Assembly: GCF_024323335.1 (NCBI RefSeq)
Contig: NC_066583.1
Location: forward strand, 15,900,665-15,964,664
Direction of reading: 5' to 3'
Origin: Lathyrus oleraceus
Taxonomy: Eukaryota; Streptophyta; Magnoliopsida; Fabales; Fabaceae
Length of the DNA stretch: 64,000 nucleotides
A model generated the notes under the pieces. It saw only the letters and a list, made by a program, of their open reading frames with translations, was not told where the DNA came from and made no database searches. Below are positions 11,050 to 22,470 of the stretch, in pieces. Numbering within the stretch: the first letter of the stretch is position 1; every line of letters starts with the position of its first letter. A program made the position numbers and the translations under genes.

Positions 11050-14000
11050 ATGACTATTGAGAAGGAAGTCAGTTCTGTTGCCGAAAATCAGGTAAAATAT
11101 AGAAATTATTCTCTGTAATTTGTGAGTTTTTAGGGAGATGGTGAGTTCATAATTTGTGGTTAGTTGTCAATGATTGATTGGTTCAGTTTTATGATGATGT
11201 GACAATGTTAGTTTGGGTTCAATTAGTTTGTTCAGTTATGGTTAAAATGCATATCTGGTTTGAATCAATGGATTGTGATCTCATGACTTGTTGCTGCTCA
11301 TTTATTTGTTGTTGAATATGTGACCATTGTTGAATTTCTTGCATTGGTTGTTATTGATATGTTATGTTAATGGACTTTTGTGAAGTTATTATGATACCTT
11401 GTATGATAAAAAATTTGCTGTCATGATGCTTTGTGATGATTGAACTGCTTGCCCTGTTGCATTGCTCTTGATTGTAGAATGTTAGGTTTGAATGTTAGGT
11501 ATTGATGTGCATATGCGTGGACTGGCTGGTTGCAATGTATGGCGCATAATTGTTGGTTGCTACAGCCTGTTGTGAAATTTTTATGCTTAGCATGATGATT
11601 GGAAATGTGCAGCTTGATCTGTTACATGTTATGATGATGTGTTAGGTCTGCTATGATGCTTGTTTCTGCAGGTTTTTTGTGGTGCTGCAGTAGGATAGCC
11701 ATGGCTTGCTGCAGTAGGATAGCCATGGCTTGTTTATGCAGGTTTTGTGTGGTCTGCTATGATGCATGGTTCTGCAGGTTTTGTGTTAGGTTTTTTGTTC
11801 ATGATTTCCTTTTATTGCCTTGGTTTGGTTTGGTCATGTATGGTGCATTATTATGTCACTTGTTTGGTGCATTGTTATGTCACTTGTGATAGGATATTAA
11901 GTGAACTATATGCATACTCAAATAAGTGCAGTTTAAATATTATGCAGTAAATTAACAAACAGTATATGTATATATATTTGCAGTCTGAAAATAATCCATC
12001 GATGGCGATGCCTACAGCAAATCCATCTCAAACTATTGATTTGGACAAACATGAAGATGGCAATGTTCAAAAGAAAAAGAAAAGGAAAGTTGGAGAAGTT
12101 GGTGATTCTAATGCTAATGATTCTAATGATGGAGATTCAGGTAAACAAAAACCTTGTAGGCCTAAATCTTGGGTTTGGGATCATTTTACAAGAGACACTT
12201 CGGGTACTCGTGCTAAGTGTAATTGGTGTACGAAGTCGTATGCTGCTGATTCACACAAAAATGGAACCACCAATTTAAATAACCATTTGTTGCATCAATG
12301 TAAAAAAATTCCCAAGAGTGTTCTTGATCCTACTCAAACCACTCTTAGCCTTCAAGAAGGCGGTAAAGCAACTAGTAATAATACACTTGTTGGTATCCAT
12401 TTTGATGTTGAATTATGTAGACAAGCCTTAGCTAGAATGATAATTGTGGATGAGTTGCCTTTTTCGTTTGTTGAAAATGAAGGATTTCGTTATTTTATGA
12501 GTGTTACACAACCTAGGCTCCCACTTCCGGGAAGGATTTCAATTGATAGGGATTGTTTGAGTCTTTACATGAGTGAAAAACATAAGTTTAGAGACTTGTT
12601 TACTAAAACAAATCAAAGTGTCTGTCTAACAACTGATACTTGGACTTCCGTGCAAAATATTAATTATATGGTTCTTACTGCGCATTTCATTGATCAAGAC
12701 TGGAAGTTGCGTAAAAGAATTCTCAATTTTTGTCCAATAACATCTCATAAGGGAGAGATAATTGGGAAAAAGATTGAAAAGTGTTTGGAGGGTTGGATGA
12801 TAGATAAGGTTTTCACCATCACAGTTGATAATGCTGCTTCAAATGATGTTGCTATCTCTTACCTAAAAAATAGAATGGAGGATTGGAATTCACATCCATT
12901 AAAAGGAGAGCATTTACACGTCAGATGTTGTGCCCACATTCTTAACCTTGTTGTCAATGACGGGTTAAAGTTGAAGAAAATGCATTCTTCAATTTCCAAA
13001 ATTAGGAGTGCGGTTCGATATGTTCGTCAGTCACCTGGCCGTTTAGATAGGTTTAGGACATGTATTAAAGAAGTTAGGATACAAGACAAGTCTACAGTGC
13101 AATATGATTGTCCCACTAGGTGGAACTCCACATACCTTATGCTTGAAAGCGCATTGAAGTTTCAAAAGGCCTTTAAAAGATTAGGTGAGAAGTGTGTTGA
13201 GTATGCGATGTTGGAAGGTGGTATCCCAAATAATGAGGATTGGGATAATGCCAAGTGTTTTGTCAAATTTTTGAAGTTGTTTTTTGAAATCACTACAAAG
13301 GTGTCAGGTTCAACTTATGTAACATCTTCTACATATTTCATGGAACATTGTACGATATTGGGGGCATTGAAGACTTGGACGGAATATCATAAAGATGACC
13401 CATTACTTACAGATATGGCTAATGCTATGAACGACAAATATAATAAGTATTGGGGGGATGTCATAAAGATGAATAAGTTAGTCTTTATTGCTGTCATTTT
13501 TGATCCTCGGCGTAAGTTCCAGTTTATTCGGTGGGGATTGGATAAGTTTTATGATAAGGAAGTTGCTGATTCTCTGTGTGATAAGGTGAGGCAAACATTA
13601 AACAAAATGTTTGAAAGCTATAGTCTTTTCTTAAGTAAAGGCCAAGTCGAAAGTGATGCACAAGAAATAGAGCCATCAGAATTGGTTACATCTTCTGATC
13701 ATATGGATGATCAATTTGAGAAGGACATGGACCAAGATTCAAATTTAAATAAAAATGAAGTGGATTTGTATCTCATGGAGACGAGGGAGAAGAAAAGTCA
13801 AGATTTTGACATCTTGAATTGGTGGAAGGTAAATTCCACCAAATACCCTACTCTTGGTATAATGGCTAGAGATATCTTGGCTATGCCAATATCTACTGTT
13901 GCTTCGGAGTCTGCTTTTAGCACCGGGGGTAGAGTTCTTAGTTGTTATAGGAGCTCTCTTACACCAAACACTGTTGAAGCTTTGATATGTGCACAAAGTT

Positions 14001-14222
14001 GGTTAAGATCTTCCCCTTTGAAAGTGGATATTGAAGAGCACTTGGAAGACTTGGAGAAGCTCGAACAAGGTATATATAAATTTGTAAACTTTATTTGTTC
14101 ATGATTCTATTTTATTCAATTGTTTGTTTTGTCTAACATTTGTTAATATATTTGATATATTTTTAGAAATGGCTCCGATCCCGCAACTAAATGAAGGATT
14201 TTCTGATATTGAATCTGATTAG
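11050..14222 (+). CDS. hAT transposase with BED zinc finger (3 exons)
   Basis: Exon 1 11050-11091 (MTIEKEVSSVAENQ), exon 2 11984-14069, exon 3 14167-14222 ending in SDIESD and TAG. All junctions have GT/AG and keep frame, giving about 727 residues, the usual size for plant hAT transposases. A Lys-rich segment (KKKKRKVGE) near residue 40 could be a nuclear signal. The BED finger follows (WDHFTRD, CNWC, LNNHLLHQC). The catalytic region has an Asp in CLTTDTWTS and one in FTITVDNAASND, and the C-terminus carries the hAT dimerisation block (ASESAFSTGGRVLS, RSSLTPNTVEALICAQSWL). It would bind the subterminal repeats and carry out cut-and-paste excision. Splice sites are inferred by eye but each restores a frame the family would have. 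Confidence 0.88.
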
Positions 14223-16104
14223 TATACGTGCTTGAAAAAAAGGTATGTGTTTTAATATTTGCTTCCTTTTAAATTCCGTTGTGGATAGGGATTATATTAG
14301 TATGTGTTTTAATATCTCTGTTTGTCGTCAAGAGGTATAATATATTTCTATGCTTTCTTTCTCTTGCATTGTTATTCACTTGGATCTTGAATCGGTTATT
14401 CTGATTTTTGTTCAGGAATGCTCAACCGCAGTTTCAGCTTATCGTTATGAATCGCAGAAATACAGGTTCAGATTTGTTGAAATTTTATTGTTCTTCAGAT
14501 TTGGTATAAAGATCCTTTATATTTGTATAAGATCATGTTTTACTGTTTTGCTGATTACGTTAATTTGAAACCTAATGAACTTGTTATTGTTGCCATTGCT
14601 GCGCAAATCTTAATTCCTGAATTAATAATATCCAAATGTAGTTACTGCTTAATATTAATTCCATGATAGGTAATCAATCAATCAGTAGGCTGCTGCACAC
14701 AAGATCGATTTTGTTGAAGTCCAAAACCATTAACTTTCCAATTAATCAACTTCTAACAATTTCCAAAATCAAATCATTTACCAACAGAAAATGTTGCTAA
14801 ACTACTAACTAATTCACATGAATTTAACACTTTTTAACATTCACTTAACCAACATTATAACAATTTTTTTTACAGAAAAATGATTATCCTAAACTAACTG
14901 TCATGAATACAGTTCAACTAAATCTAACAGGTTCTACTTGGTTCAATTACGATTAACCACTCAATTGAGTTAACCATAACAGACTATAATAAACTAACAA
15001 AACCTGCAGTCTGTAACAGAAAATATACATGCACTAGCAGGTTATCAAATCCATAACAATTTCACACAAACTTCATCCTAACCCGTAACCTACAATGGAC
15101 AGTAACTTAACAGATCCTAACAACAAACTAACAAACTCATCTAACTAATTCTTAACAGATAATTAACAGTAAGTTAATTTCTAACTGGTTTGAACTAGCA
15201 AGATTTAACAAAGTTAATCTCTGTTAAATCCATCCCCTATATATTCTCGAATCATCACTTTCAGAGCAAAAAACTTCTACACAAAACCTTCATAGATCAT
15301 TAACTTCTTAAATGTTACATTTTATCCCAATGCGTTGCCTGCTGCGTATATGTTAAATGATTCAAAACAACAATGTTTTTGTTATTCTGTTTGTGATGAA
15401 ACTTGTGATTTCAAACCGGAAAACAACTTCATTTGATAAAAGTATTCATTTGAAACTTGGATATTCTGTATTGAAAAATTTCTTTAACGTATGTCATTAG
15501 CTGCATATCAATTTTTTATGGCTTTTTGCTGGATACTTTATCAGTGTCAATTTTAAGTTTGGATTTTGATTTTATGATTATAGATGTCTCTGGCTTTAGA
15601 AACCTTTGATTTCAATTGTTGCAGGCACCTAAGTTTACTGGACCTTATGCTTCTAATGTAGATAGTTTTCAGTAACCCTACCATTCTGAGGAGTGTCAAT
15701 TCTACTGTTCCCGGTGTTTTTTTGCCTCCTGTACATTCTCTTCAAATGCCGTCTACTTCTCTTGAAAGAATTAACAGTGGCAATCCGGTTACTAATCTTG
15801 TTAAACCTTCCACCTAATGCGGCTATTCATCATTCCCAGAATCTGCCACACGAACTTCAATATTATTATGAGAAAACAAACGCCATTGTGAACAAACATG
15901 AAGAATTATGAATTATCAACTATGTAGTTTTTTTATGAACAAAGAGAAAGTTTAATTGTAATTCATAATTCTATTTTTACAAATCTCTTTTTTATGAATA
16001 CTATTTTTATGAGTTTGGTAATGTGTCAATTGTTATTCGGTAATGTTTATGTATGAATGATTTGGTATTTATTTATTATTGATTATACATAATAAAAGTA
16101 TTGT
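14223..16104. other. hAT 3' noncoding region
   Basis: About 1.9 kb between the transposase stop and the right subterminal repeats. It is AT-rich, with scattered short open frames that have no recognisable motif. I see no second gene. Confidence 0.6.
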
Positions 16105-16272
16105 AAAAAACCGCATCAACCGAACCAATTCAAACCGCATTGGTTTGGTTTGGTTTGGTTTGGTTTTTTTTTAATATTCAACCGAACCAAACCGAACCGC
16201 GTGTTTTTTTCTCTTGCGGTTCGGATGATTTTTAACATTAAAACCGCCCAAACCGCACCGCGAACACCCCTA
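16105..16272. repeat. hAT right subterminal repeats and TIR
   Basis: Multiple ACCGAACC, AAACCGC and a GGTTTGGTTTGG run, again mostly pairing with the left end in inverted orientation, ending in the TIR at 16262-16272. Confidence 0.75.
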
Positions 16273-16280
16273 GAGGGAGT
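16273..16280. repeat. 8 bp target-site duplication of the hAT, right copy
   Basis: GAGGGAGT, identical to 10546-10553. Confidence 0.9.
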
Positions 16281-17605
16281 TGGGTAGTGAAAATGAAAAA
16301 AGAGTTGAGAGTGAACAAAGAGAGAAAGAGAAAGAAATTGAGGAGGAAATAGTGGAAGAAAATGTTGATGGTGAAGTAGGAGTGTGGAGTGATGAGGAAG
16401 TAGTTGAAAAGAATAAAAATAATGGTGAAGTTGAAAAAGAAAAAGGTGTGGGGATTGAGGAAAATAAAAGTGATGAGGTAATAAGGGAGGTAGTGAAGAA
16501 ACCTAGATGGAAGAGTGCTAGAGTTGCAAAGGGAAAGGAGGTAGTGAGCGCTACTCCTATCCAAAACCTTCCTTACCCTCATGCTCCCTCCAAAAGGGAA
16601 AATGAACGGCATTACGCCCGGTTCATGGATATTTTTAAACAGTTGCAAATCAACATCCCGTTTGCCGAAGCCTTGGAACAAATGCCAAAGTATGCCAAAT
16701 TCATGAAGGACATACTAACCAAAAAGCGGAGGTATACGGAACCGGAGACCATCGTCCTTGATGCGAGCTGTAGTGCCATTATTCAAAGGACGCTTCCTAA
16801 GAAAGAGGTTGATCCGGGAAGAGTTACATTGCCGGTTAAAATTGGTGACGTGTATGTCGGAAAGGGACTTATTGACTTGGGGTCGAGTATCAATCTTATA
16901 CCTTTGTCAATTATCAAGAGGCTTGGCAACATCGAGATTAAGTCCATCCGAATGACATTGCAATTGGCGGATAAGTCGACGACCCATCCTCATGGCGTAG
17001 CCCAAGATGTGTTGGTGAAGGTCGACAAATTCTTTTTCCCGGTGGATTTTATTGTAATTGATATGGAGGAAGATGATGATGCTCCGCTCATATTGGGCCG
17101 ACCATTCATGAAGACCGCAAGAATGATGATAGATGTTGATGACGGTTTAATGAAGGTGCGGGTTCAAAATGAGGAGGTCACATTTGATCTATTCGAAGCG
17201 ATGAAGCATTCCAAGGATAGAAATGATAGCTTTCGCATCGATGTGATTGAAGACGCTATTATGGAAGTTTCAAAGCATATTCATGAGATATCTCCTATGG
17301 AGTTAGCTCTTGACGACTCATTGGAGGTTTTCACTGTTGAAGAGGAGCTAGCTCTTGAGGAATGCTTAAAGGAACTTGATAGTTTGGAAGACCTACAACC
17401 GTGGGAAGTAGAGGAAGAAAACTTGAAGAAGGAGGTCATTGACGAGAAAGCGCCAATTGAATTAAAAGAGTTACCTTCGACTTTGAAATATGTGTTTTTA
17501 GATGAGACCGAGGCAAAGCCGGTCATCATAAGCAACCTTTTGACCAAAGAAGAAGAAGCCCGTCTAATCATTGTGCTAAAAACCAATCAAGAAGCTATGG
17601 GTTGA
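16281..17605 (+). CDS. Athila gag C-terminus and aspartic protease, ending at an in-frame TGA
   Basis: Continuation of the gag-pol frame after the hAT. Codon phase is identical on both sides, so the transposon and its TSD add no permanent frame change beyond the insertion itself. There is a long acidic/basic Glu-Lys-rich linker, then an RFMDIFKQLQINIPFAEAL block, then the retroviral-type protease with DLGSSINLIP (catalytic Asp) and LILGRPFM. An acidic tail follows. The frame stops at TGA 17603-17605, where related elements normally have a Trp codon before the RT. Downstream coding resumes in the same frame with no shift. With no ATG on this side of the hAT, it would be translated only after excision or by splicing. 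Confidence 0.85.
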
Positions 17606-20353
17606 ACTCTTTCCGATCTAAAAGGAATTAGTCCATCCTATTGTATGCACAAGATTTTGATGGAGGAGGATTTCAAGCCGGTAGCTCAACCACAACGCCG
17701 CTTAAATCCTACGATGAAAGAGGTTGTAAGGAAGGAAGTGGTGAAGCTATTGGATGCGGGAATGATTTACCCGATCTCGGATAGTCCGTGGGTTAGTCCC
17801 GTGCACGTGGTTCCGAAGAAGGGTGGAATGACCGTAATCCGTAATGACAAAGACGAATTGATCCCGACTAAAGTTGCAACGGGGTGGAGAATGTGTATAG
17901 ATTATAGACGGTTGAATACCGCGACTCGAAAGGACCATTTTCCACTCCCATTTATGGATCAAATGCTTGAAAGACTATCGGGCCAACAATACTATTGTTT
18001 TTTGGACGGCTACTCCGGGTACAACCAAATTGCGGTTGACCCGGTTGATCATGAGAAGACGGCTTTCACGTGTCCGTTTGGAGTGTTCGCATACAGAAAA
18101 ATGCCCTTTGGGCTGTGCAATGCACCGGCGACCTTCCAACGATGCGTCCAAGCCATTTTTGCCGATCTAATAGAGAAAACAATGGAAGTCTTCATGGATG
18201 ACTTCTCGGTATTTGGTGGGACGTTTAGTCTATGCTTGGCAAATTTGAAGACGGTGTTGGAAAGGTGTGTGAAGACCAATTTGGTGCTAAATTGGGAAAA
18301 GTGTCACTTCATGGTGACCGAGGGGATCGTGCTAGGCCACAAAGTCTCTAAAAGGGAGCTTGAAGTGGATAGAGCTAAGGTTGAAGTAATTGAAAAATTA
18401 CCCCCTCCGGTGAATGTGAAGGGCATCCGTAGCTTTTTGGGGCACGCGGGGTTCTACCGGCGCTTCATCAAGGACTTCTCAAAGGTGGCTAAGCCTTTGA
18501 GCAATTTGCTCGCCAAAGATCAGGTATTTCTCTTCACCGAAGATTGTTTGCAAGCTTTCGAGGTTTTAAAAGAAAAATTGGTTACCGCTCCAATAATAGT
18601 CGCTCCTGATTGGAATGAAAATTTTGAACTAATGTGTGACGCGAGTGACTATGCTGTTGGAGCGGTACTTGGCCAAAGAAAAGACAAAACTTTTCATGCT
18701 ATACATTATGCGAGTAAGGTTCTTAACGAGGCTCAAATAAATTATGCCACAACGGAAAAAGAACTACTCGCAATAGTGTATGCGCTAGAAAAGTTTAGGT
18801 CCTATCTTATAGGGTCTAAAGTCGTTGTGTATACCGATCATGCGGCGATTAAATATCTGCTAACCAAGCCGGATTCGAAGCAAAGGCTCATCCATTGGAT
18901 CCTCTTGTTACAAGAATTCGATGTCGAAATCAAAGACAAGAAGGGGTCGGAAAACTTGGTAGCGGATCATTTATCCCGCTTGGTGAATGTCGAGGTTACC
19001 GCATCTGAAAAGGAAATCCGGGAAGAATTTCCTGATGAAAAATTGTTTAAGGTTCAAGTTAGGCCGTGGTTTGCAGACTTTGCAAACCACAAGGCTAGTG
19101 GTTTTGTACCTGCCGACCTAACTTCGAACCAAAAGAGGAAGTTCCTTTCGGATGCGAAGTATTATGTTTGGGATGACCCATACTTGTTTAAGTTGGGTAG
19201 CGATAACCTGTTAAGGAGATGCGTAACTGGTGATGAAGCCCAGAGCATCCTTTGGCATTGTCACAACTCGCCTTATGGCGGACATTATAATGGGGTAAGA
19301 ACGGCCACTAAAATTCTTCAATCGGGATTTTATTGGCCAACTATTTTCAAAGACGCACATACCCATGCGCAAAGTTGTGACAGTTGCCAAAGAAGTGGTG
19401 GGATAGGTAAGAGAGATGAGATGCCTCTCCAAAATATCCAAGAAGTGGAAGTGTTTGATTGTTGGGGCATAGATTTTGTAGGACCTTTCCCACCCTCTTA
19501 TGGGAATGAGTACATGCTTGTTGCTGTTGATTATGTCTCTAAGTGGGTTGAGGCGATTGCCTCACCTCGGGCGGATGCCAAAACGGTGATAAAATTTTTA
19601 AAGAAAAACATCTTTTCCCGTTTTGGAACCCCCCGAGTGTTGATAAGTGACGGAGGGTCACACTTTTGCAATGCACCTTTGGAAACAATTCTAAAGCATT
19701 ATGGTGTATCGCATAGGGTGACAACTCCGTATCACCCTCAGGCTAACGGGCAAGCGGAGGTCTCTAATCGAGAGATTAAGAGAATCCTAGAAAAAACCGT
19801 GTCTAATTCTAAAAAAGAGTGGTCCCAAAAATTGGACGAAGCATTATGGGCCTACCGTACGGCCTTTAAAGCTCCAATTGGCCTAACTCCGTTTCAATTG
19901 GTATTTGGTAAAACTTGCCATTTGCCGGTTGAATTGGAGCACAAGGCCTTGTGGGCCCTAAAATTTTTAAATTTTGAACATGACTTGGCCGGTAACAAAA
20001 GGAAAGTACAACTACTTGAGTTGGAGGAGATGCGCAATGCCGCATACCACTCAAGTTGGTTGTACAAGGAAAAAGCAAAGAAGTATCATGACAAGAAGAT
20101 CCGTAACAAAGAATTTGTGCCCGGACAATTGGTCCTATTGTTCAACTCCCGGTTGAAGTTGTTTCCCGGAAAGTTGAAATCGAAATGGTCCGGGCCATTT
20201 CGGGTGAAAGAAGTAAAAGAGTACGGGGCCATTATCATTGAAGACATGGACGAGAAAGATAGTTGGACCATGAATGGCCAACGATTGAAAGTGTATCTCG
20301 GCGGTCATGTGGATCGTGAGAGTTGTGCTCAGCCGCTCGATGCTCCTCTGTGA
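17606..20353 (+). CDS. pol: Athila pol: reverse transcriptase, RNase H, integrase
   Basis: Uninterrupted frame of about 915 codons directly after the TGA; the first ATG in frame is 17645. [45 protein letters not shown] and the catalytic FMDDF. RNase [41 protein letters not shown] and DHLSRL. Integrase: zinc-binding HCHN...CDSCQ, then D,D35E residues in [19 protein letters not shown] and [19 protein letters not shown], followed by the GPFRVKEV end domain. All key residues are present, so the enzyme set is intact apart from the upstream stop. Domain order is Ty3-type. Confidence 0.92.
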   Translation, partial: TLSDLKGISPSYCMHKILMEEDFKPVAQPQRRLNPTMKEVVRKEVVKLLDAGMIYPISDSPWVSPVHVVPKKGGMTVIRNDKDELIPTKVATGWRMCIDYRRLNTATRKDHFPLPFMDQMLERLSGQQYYCFLDGYSGYNQIAVDPVDHEKTAFTCPFGVFAYRKMPFGLCNAPATFQRCVQAIFADLIEKTMEVFMDDFSVFGGTFSLCLANLKTVLERCVKTNLVLNWEKCHFMVTEGIVLGHKVSKRELEVDRAKVEVIEKLPPPVNVKGIRSFLGHAGFYRRFIKDFSKVAKPLSNLLAKDQVFLFTEDCLQAFEVLKEKLVTAPIIVAPDWNENFELMCDASDYAVGAVLGQRKDKTFHAIHYASKVLNEAQINYATTEKELLAIVYALEKFRSYLIGSKVVVYTDHAAIKYLLTKPDSKQRLIHWILLLQEFDVEIKDKKGSENLVADHLSRLVNVEVTASEKEIREEFPDEKLFKVQVRPWFADFANHKASGFVPADLTSNQKRKFLSDAKYYVWDDPYLFKLGSDNLLRRCVTGDEAQSILWHCHNSPYGGHYNGVRTATKILQSGFYWPTIFKDAHTHAQSCDSCQRSGGIGKRDEMPLQNIQEVEVFDCWGIDFVGPFPPSYGNEYMLVAVDYVSKWVEAIASPRADAKTVIKFLKKNIFSRFGTPRVLISDGGSHFCNAPLETILKHYGVSHRVTTPYHPQANGQAEVSNREIKRILEKTVSNSKKEWSQKLDEALWAYRTAFKAPIGLTPFQLVFGKTCHLPVELEHKALWALKFLNFEHDLAGNKRKVQLLELEEMRNAAYHSSWLYKEKAKKYHDKKIRNKEFVPGQLVLLFNSRLKLFPGKLKSKWSGPFRVKEVKEYGAIIIEDMDEKDSWTMNGQRLKVYLGGHVDRESCAQPLDAPL

Positions 20354-21249
20354 GCATCGCACCGTCGAGCTTAGCCGACGTTAAACAAGCGCTAGTTGGG
20401 AGGCACCCCAACATTGTAAGTATTTCCTGTTTTATGTTTTCTGTTGTATTGAGTACACTGTGCTGAACCCTTGCTGGATGACTTGCAAGTGCTGCATTTG
20501 CCTTTGCACTTGCTGTCATGCTCGCTTACAGCTCGCTAGGCGAGGCAGTAGCGAGCACGCTCGCTACCTGCTCGCTAGGCGAGGCAGCAGCGAGCGCTGC
20601 AGTACTGTTTACTATTTAAATCTCAGCAGAGCCATTTTGCCCTTACCTTCAAAAATTTGTCTGAACGGCTCTGCTGAGGATTTTGTGCTTGGCTTCAAAC
20701 TCTCTCTCATTTGCATCTTTATCAACAACACGTGCTTCTTTCGGTAGATTGCAAACTCTCCCCACTTCTCTTTTCCAAATCCGTATACCTAAGGTTTGCC
20801 CTATTACATGTTTCTTTTTGTTTGCACTCTTAATTTCCAAATGTGAATTGCAAATAGGATAAGTGTAGTATGGGACCTTGAGGTTGCATGTATTATTTTG
20901 GGAGTTTGCAATGTTTGTACATTTAGGTTTTCATATTGGGGATTTAATTTTACTTTAGGTTTTGCATGCAATTAGGCAATCCCCAATAGCATAGAACGAT
21001 TCATTGTCATGATAGATCATTAGGTTCTGTGTGGGAACCATTAGAGTACGGGTATTGGGGAAAACATCTTTGAAAATGCAGAAAATCCCAAAACCCGTAA
21101 GGTTCGCTAGCAGCTCGCTAGGCGACCTGGGGCGAAAGTTCGCTGCAACTTCGCTAGGCGAAGCAGCAGCGAACATGACAGTATTTTGAATTATGTTTTA
21201 ATGGCTAATCTGTGTGTTGGTGTGTGTTGTTTCTTTGTATCTTTTGCAG
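20354..21249 (+). other. Athila spacer between pol and third ORF
   Basis: About 0.9 kb without a credible gene. It contains four copies of the LTR palindrome YTCGCTAGGCGAR (20532, 20571, 21114 as a one-base variant, and 21150) with half-sites, and a GCGAACATGACAGT string also found twice in the LTR. It ends in a pyrimidine-rich tract and TTTTGCAG immediately before the next ATG, a good splice acceptor. Confidence 0.7.
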
Positions 21250-22470
21250 ATGGAGTCTAGATCTGGAGCTGGTAAGAAAAGGAAGGGAGCATCGACTACA
21301 TCTCGAACGGTTCCTATTCAATTCGACCAAGACAAGTTTGTCGGCCCTAAACAGGCCGCCAGATACATCGCTTTGGAAAAGCGAAAAATACTTCCTGAGA
21401 AGCGTTTTCTGATCAACCCACAAGGCACTTACAGAACTTTCGCCGGGTTGATAGACGCCAAGAAGTGGGATAGGTTGATAAGTCCCTTGGAGCATTACGA
21501 CATTGATACAGTGCGGGAGTTTTATGCTAACGCACTGCCCGACGACGACGAGCCCTTCACTTGGGTTTCTAGAGTTGTCGGGCGTACTATTCCTTTTGAC
21601 CGGGATGCGATCAACCGAATCCTAGGGGAACCGCTCCAGCTGGGAGCTGATCAGAGAGACCAGTACCACACCGACCTCAGACTTCACAGAGATGTCCCTG
21701 CCATTACCGCCGACCTGCTTTTACCTGGGAAATCGGTTGAGCCGAACCCATCTGGGGTTCCTGTGAGATATCACCGGGAGGACATGACTCCCATGGCTCA
21801 GCTGATACTACTCTTGGTTTTGACCAACATCCAGCCCAAATCACACACCTCTACTGTGCCGATCCCAGTGGCACATTTAGTCCATTCCATCCTCACAAAT
21901 GTCGAGATAGATGTCGCGAGGATAATCGCCAATGAGCTGAAGACCGTGGTTGAGAGCGGGCTTAAGTCAGGGGCTCGTGTTAATTGTCCCTTGGCCTTCC
22001 CGTGTTTGATTATGAGCTTATGTGTTCAGGCTAGGGTGAGACTTCCGTCTCGTGGGCAGGTTCGAATCCCGGCACCTATCGATGATAGGTATGTGGCTAA
22101 GTATTGTAGAGCTAAGACTACCGGTGGCAGTGCAGCCTCAGGAAGTACTCGGGCTGCTGATGGTCCTAGTGCTTCTTCTCCCGAACTTGATCCGTACCTG
22201 CGGGCTGTGTGTGACTTCAGTTTTGAGTGGATGGCAGCATCCCAACGAGCTATGATTGATATGCACAACAGTATGCAGAGGTTGGAGCTGCAAGGTAATG
22301 ACCCCTCCGGTGCTCGAGCATTGTTAGCGCGTGAGCAGTTTATGCTTAACGCTAATTGGCCTGTGGACAGGCCAGTCTATGGTGAGGGGGTGGACGCTGA
22401 AGCTGAGAATGATGATGATGTTGATGATGAGGCTACCGGTTCTGAGGCCGGTAGCGAAGAGGAGTCCTGA
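21250..22470 (+). CDS. Athila third ORF (env-position, 'putative plant transposon protein')
   Basis: 406 codons from the ATG at 21250. The frame is open from 21214, but 21250 sits exactly after a TTTTGCAG acceptor and is preferred. The product has a basic start (GKKRKGAS), a globular middle (LEHYDIDTVREFYANALPD, WVSRVVGRTIPFDRDAINR) and a very acidic C-terminus rich in Asp/Glu. No signal peptide or membrane segment is obvious, so despite the env position I see no evidence of an envelope glycoprotein. The protein resembles the domain often annotated as 'putative plant transposon protein' downstream of Athila pol. Function is unknown. Confidence 0.8.
   Translation: MESRSGAGKKRKGASTTSRTVPIQFDQDKFVGPKQAARYIALEKRKILPEKRFLINPQGTYRTFAGLIDAKKWDRLISPLEHYDIDTVREFYANALPDDDEPFTWVSRVVGRTIPFDRDAINRILGEPLQLGADQRDQYHTDLRLHRDVPAITADLLLPGKSVEPNPSGVPVRYHREDMTPMAQLILLLVLTNIQPKSHTSTVPIPVAHLVHSILTNVEIDVARIIANELKTVVESGLKSGARVNCPLAFPCLIMSLCVQARVRLPSRGQVRIPAPIDDRYVAKYCRAKTTGGSAASGSTRAADGPSASSPELDPYLRAVCDFSFEWMAASQRAMIDMHNSMQRLELQGNDPSGARALLAREQFMLNANWPVDRPVYGEGVDAEAENDDDVDDEATGSEAGSEEES

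Larger units (their letters stand above)
10554..16272 (+). mobile_element. hAT-superfamily DNA transposon, apparently complete
   Basis: 5719 bp with 11 bp terminal inverted repeats (left TAAGGGTGTTC, right reads TAGGGGTGTTC on the opposite strand, one mismatch) and a perfect 8 bp TSD. It encodes a three-exon transposase without visible breaks and has dense ACCG-type subterminal repeats at both ends. The remaining 2 kb to the right of the transposase is AT-rich and noncoding. All parts needed for autonomy seem present. Confidence 0.9.

Noticed and set aside
21214..21249. Upstream in-frame start for the third Athila ORF
   Set aside because: The twelve extra codons lie in the pyrimidine-rich splice-acceptor region; the ATG at 21250 directly after TTTTGCAG is more convincing.
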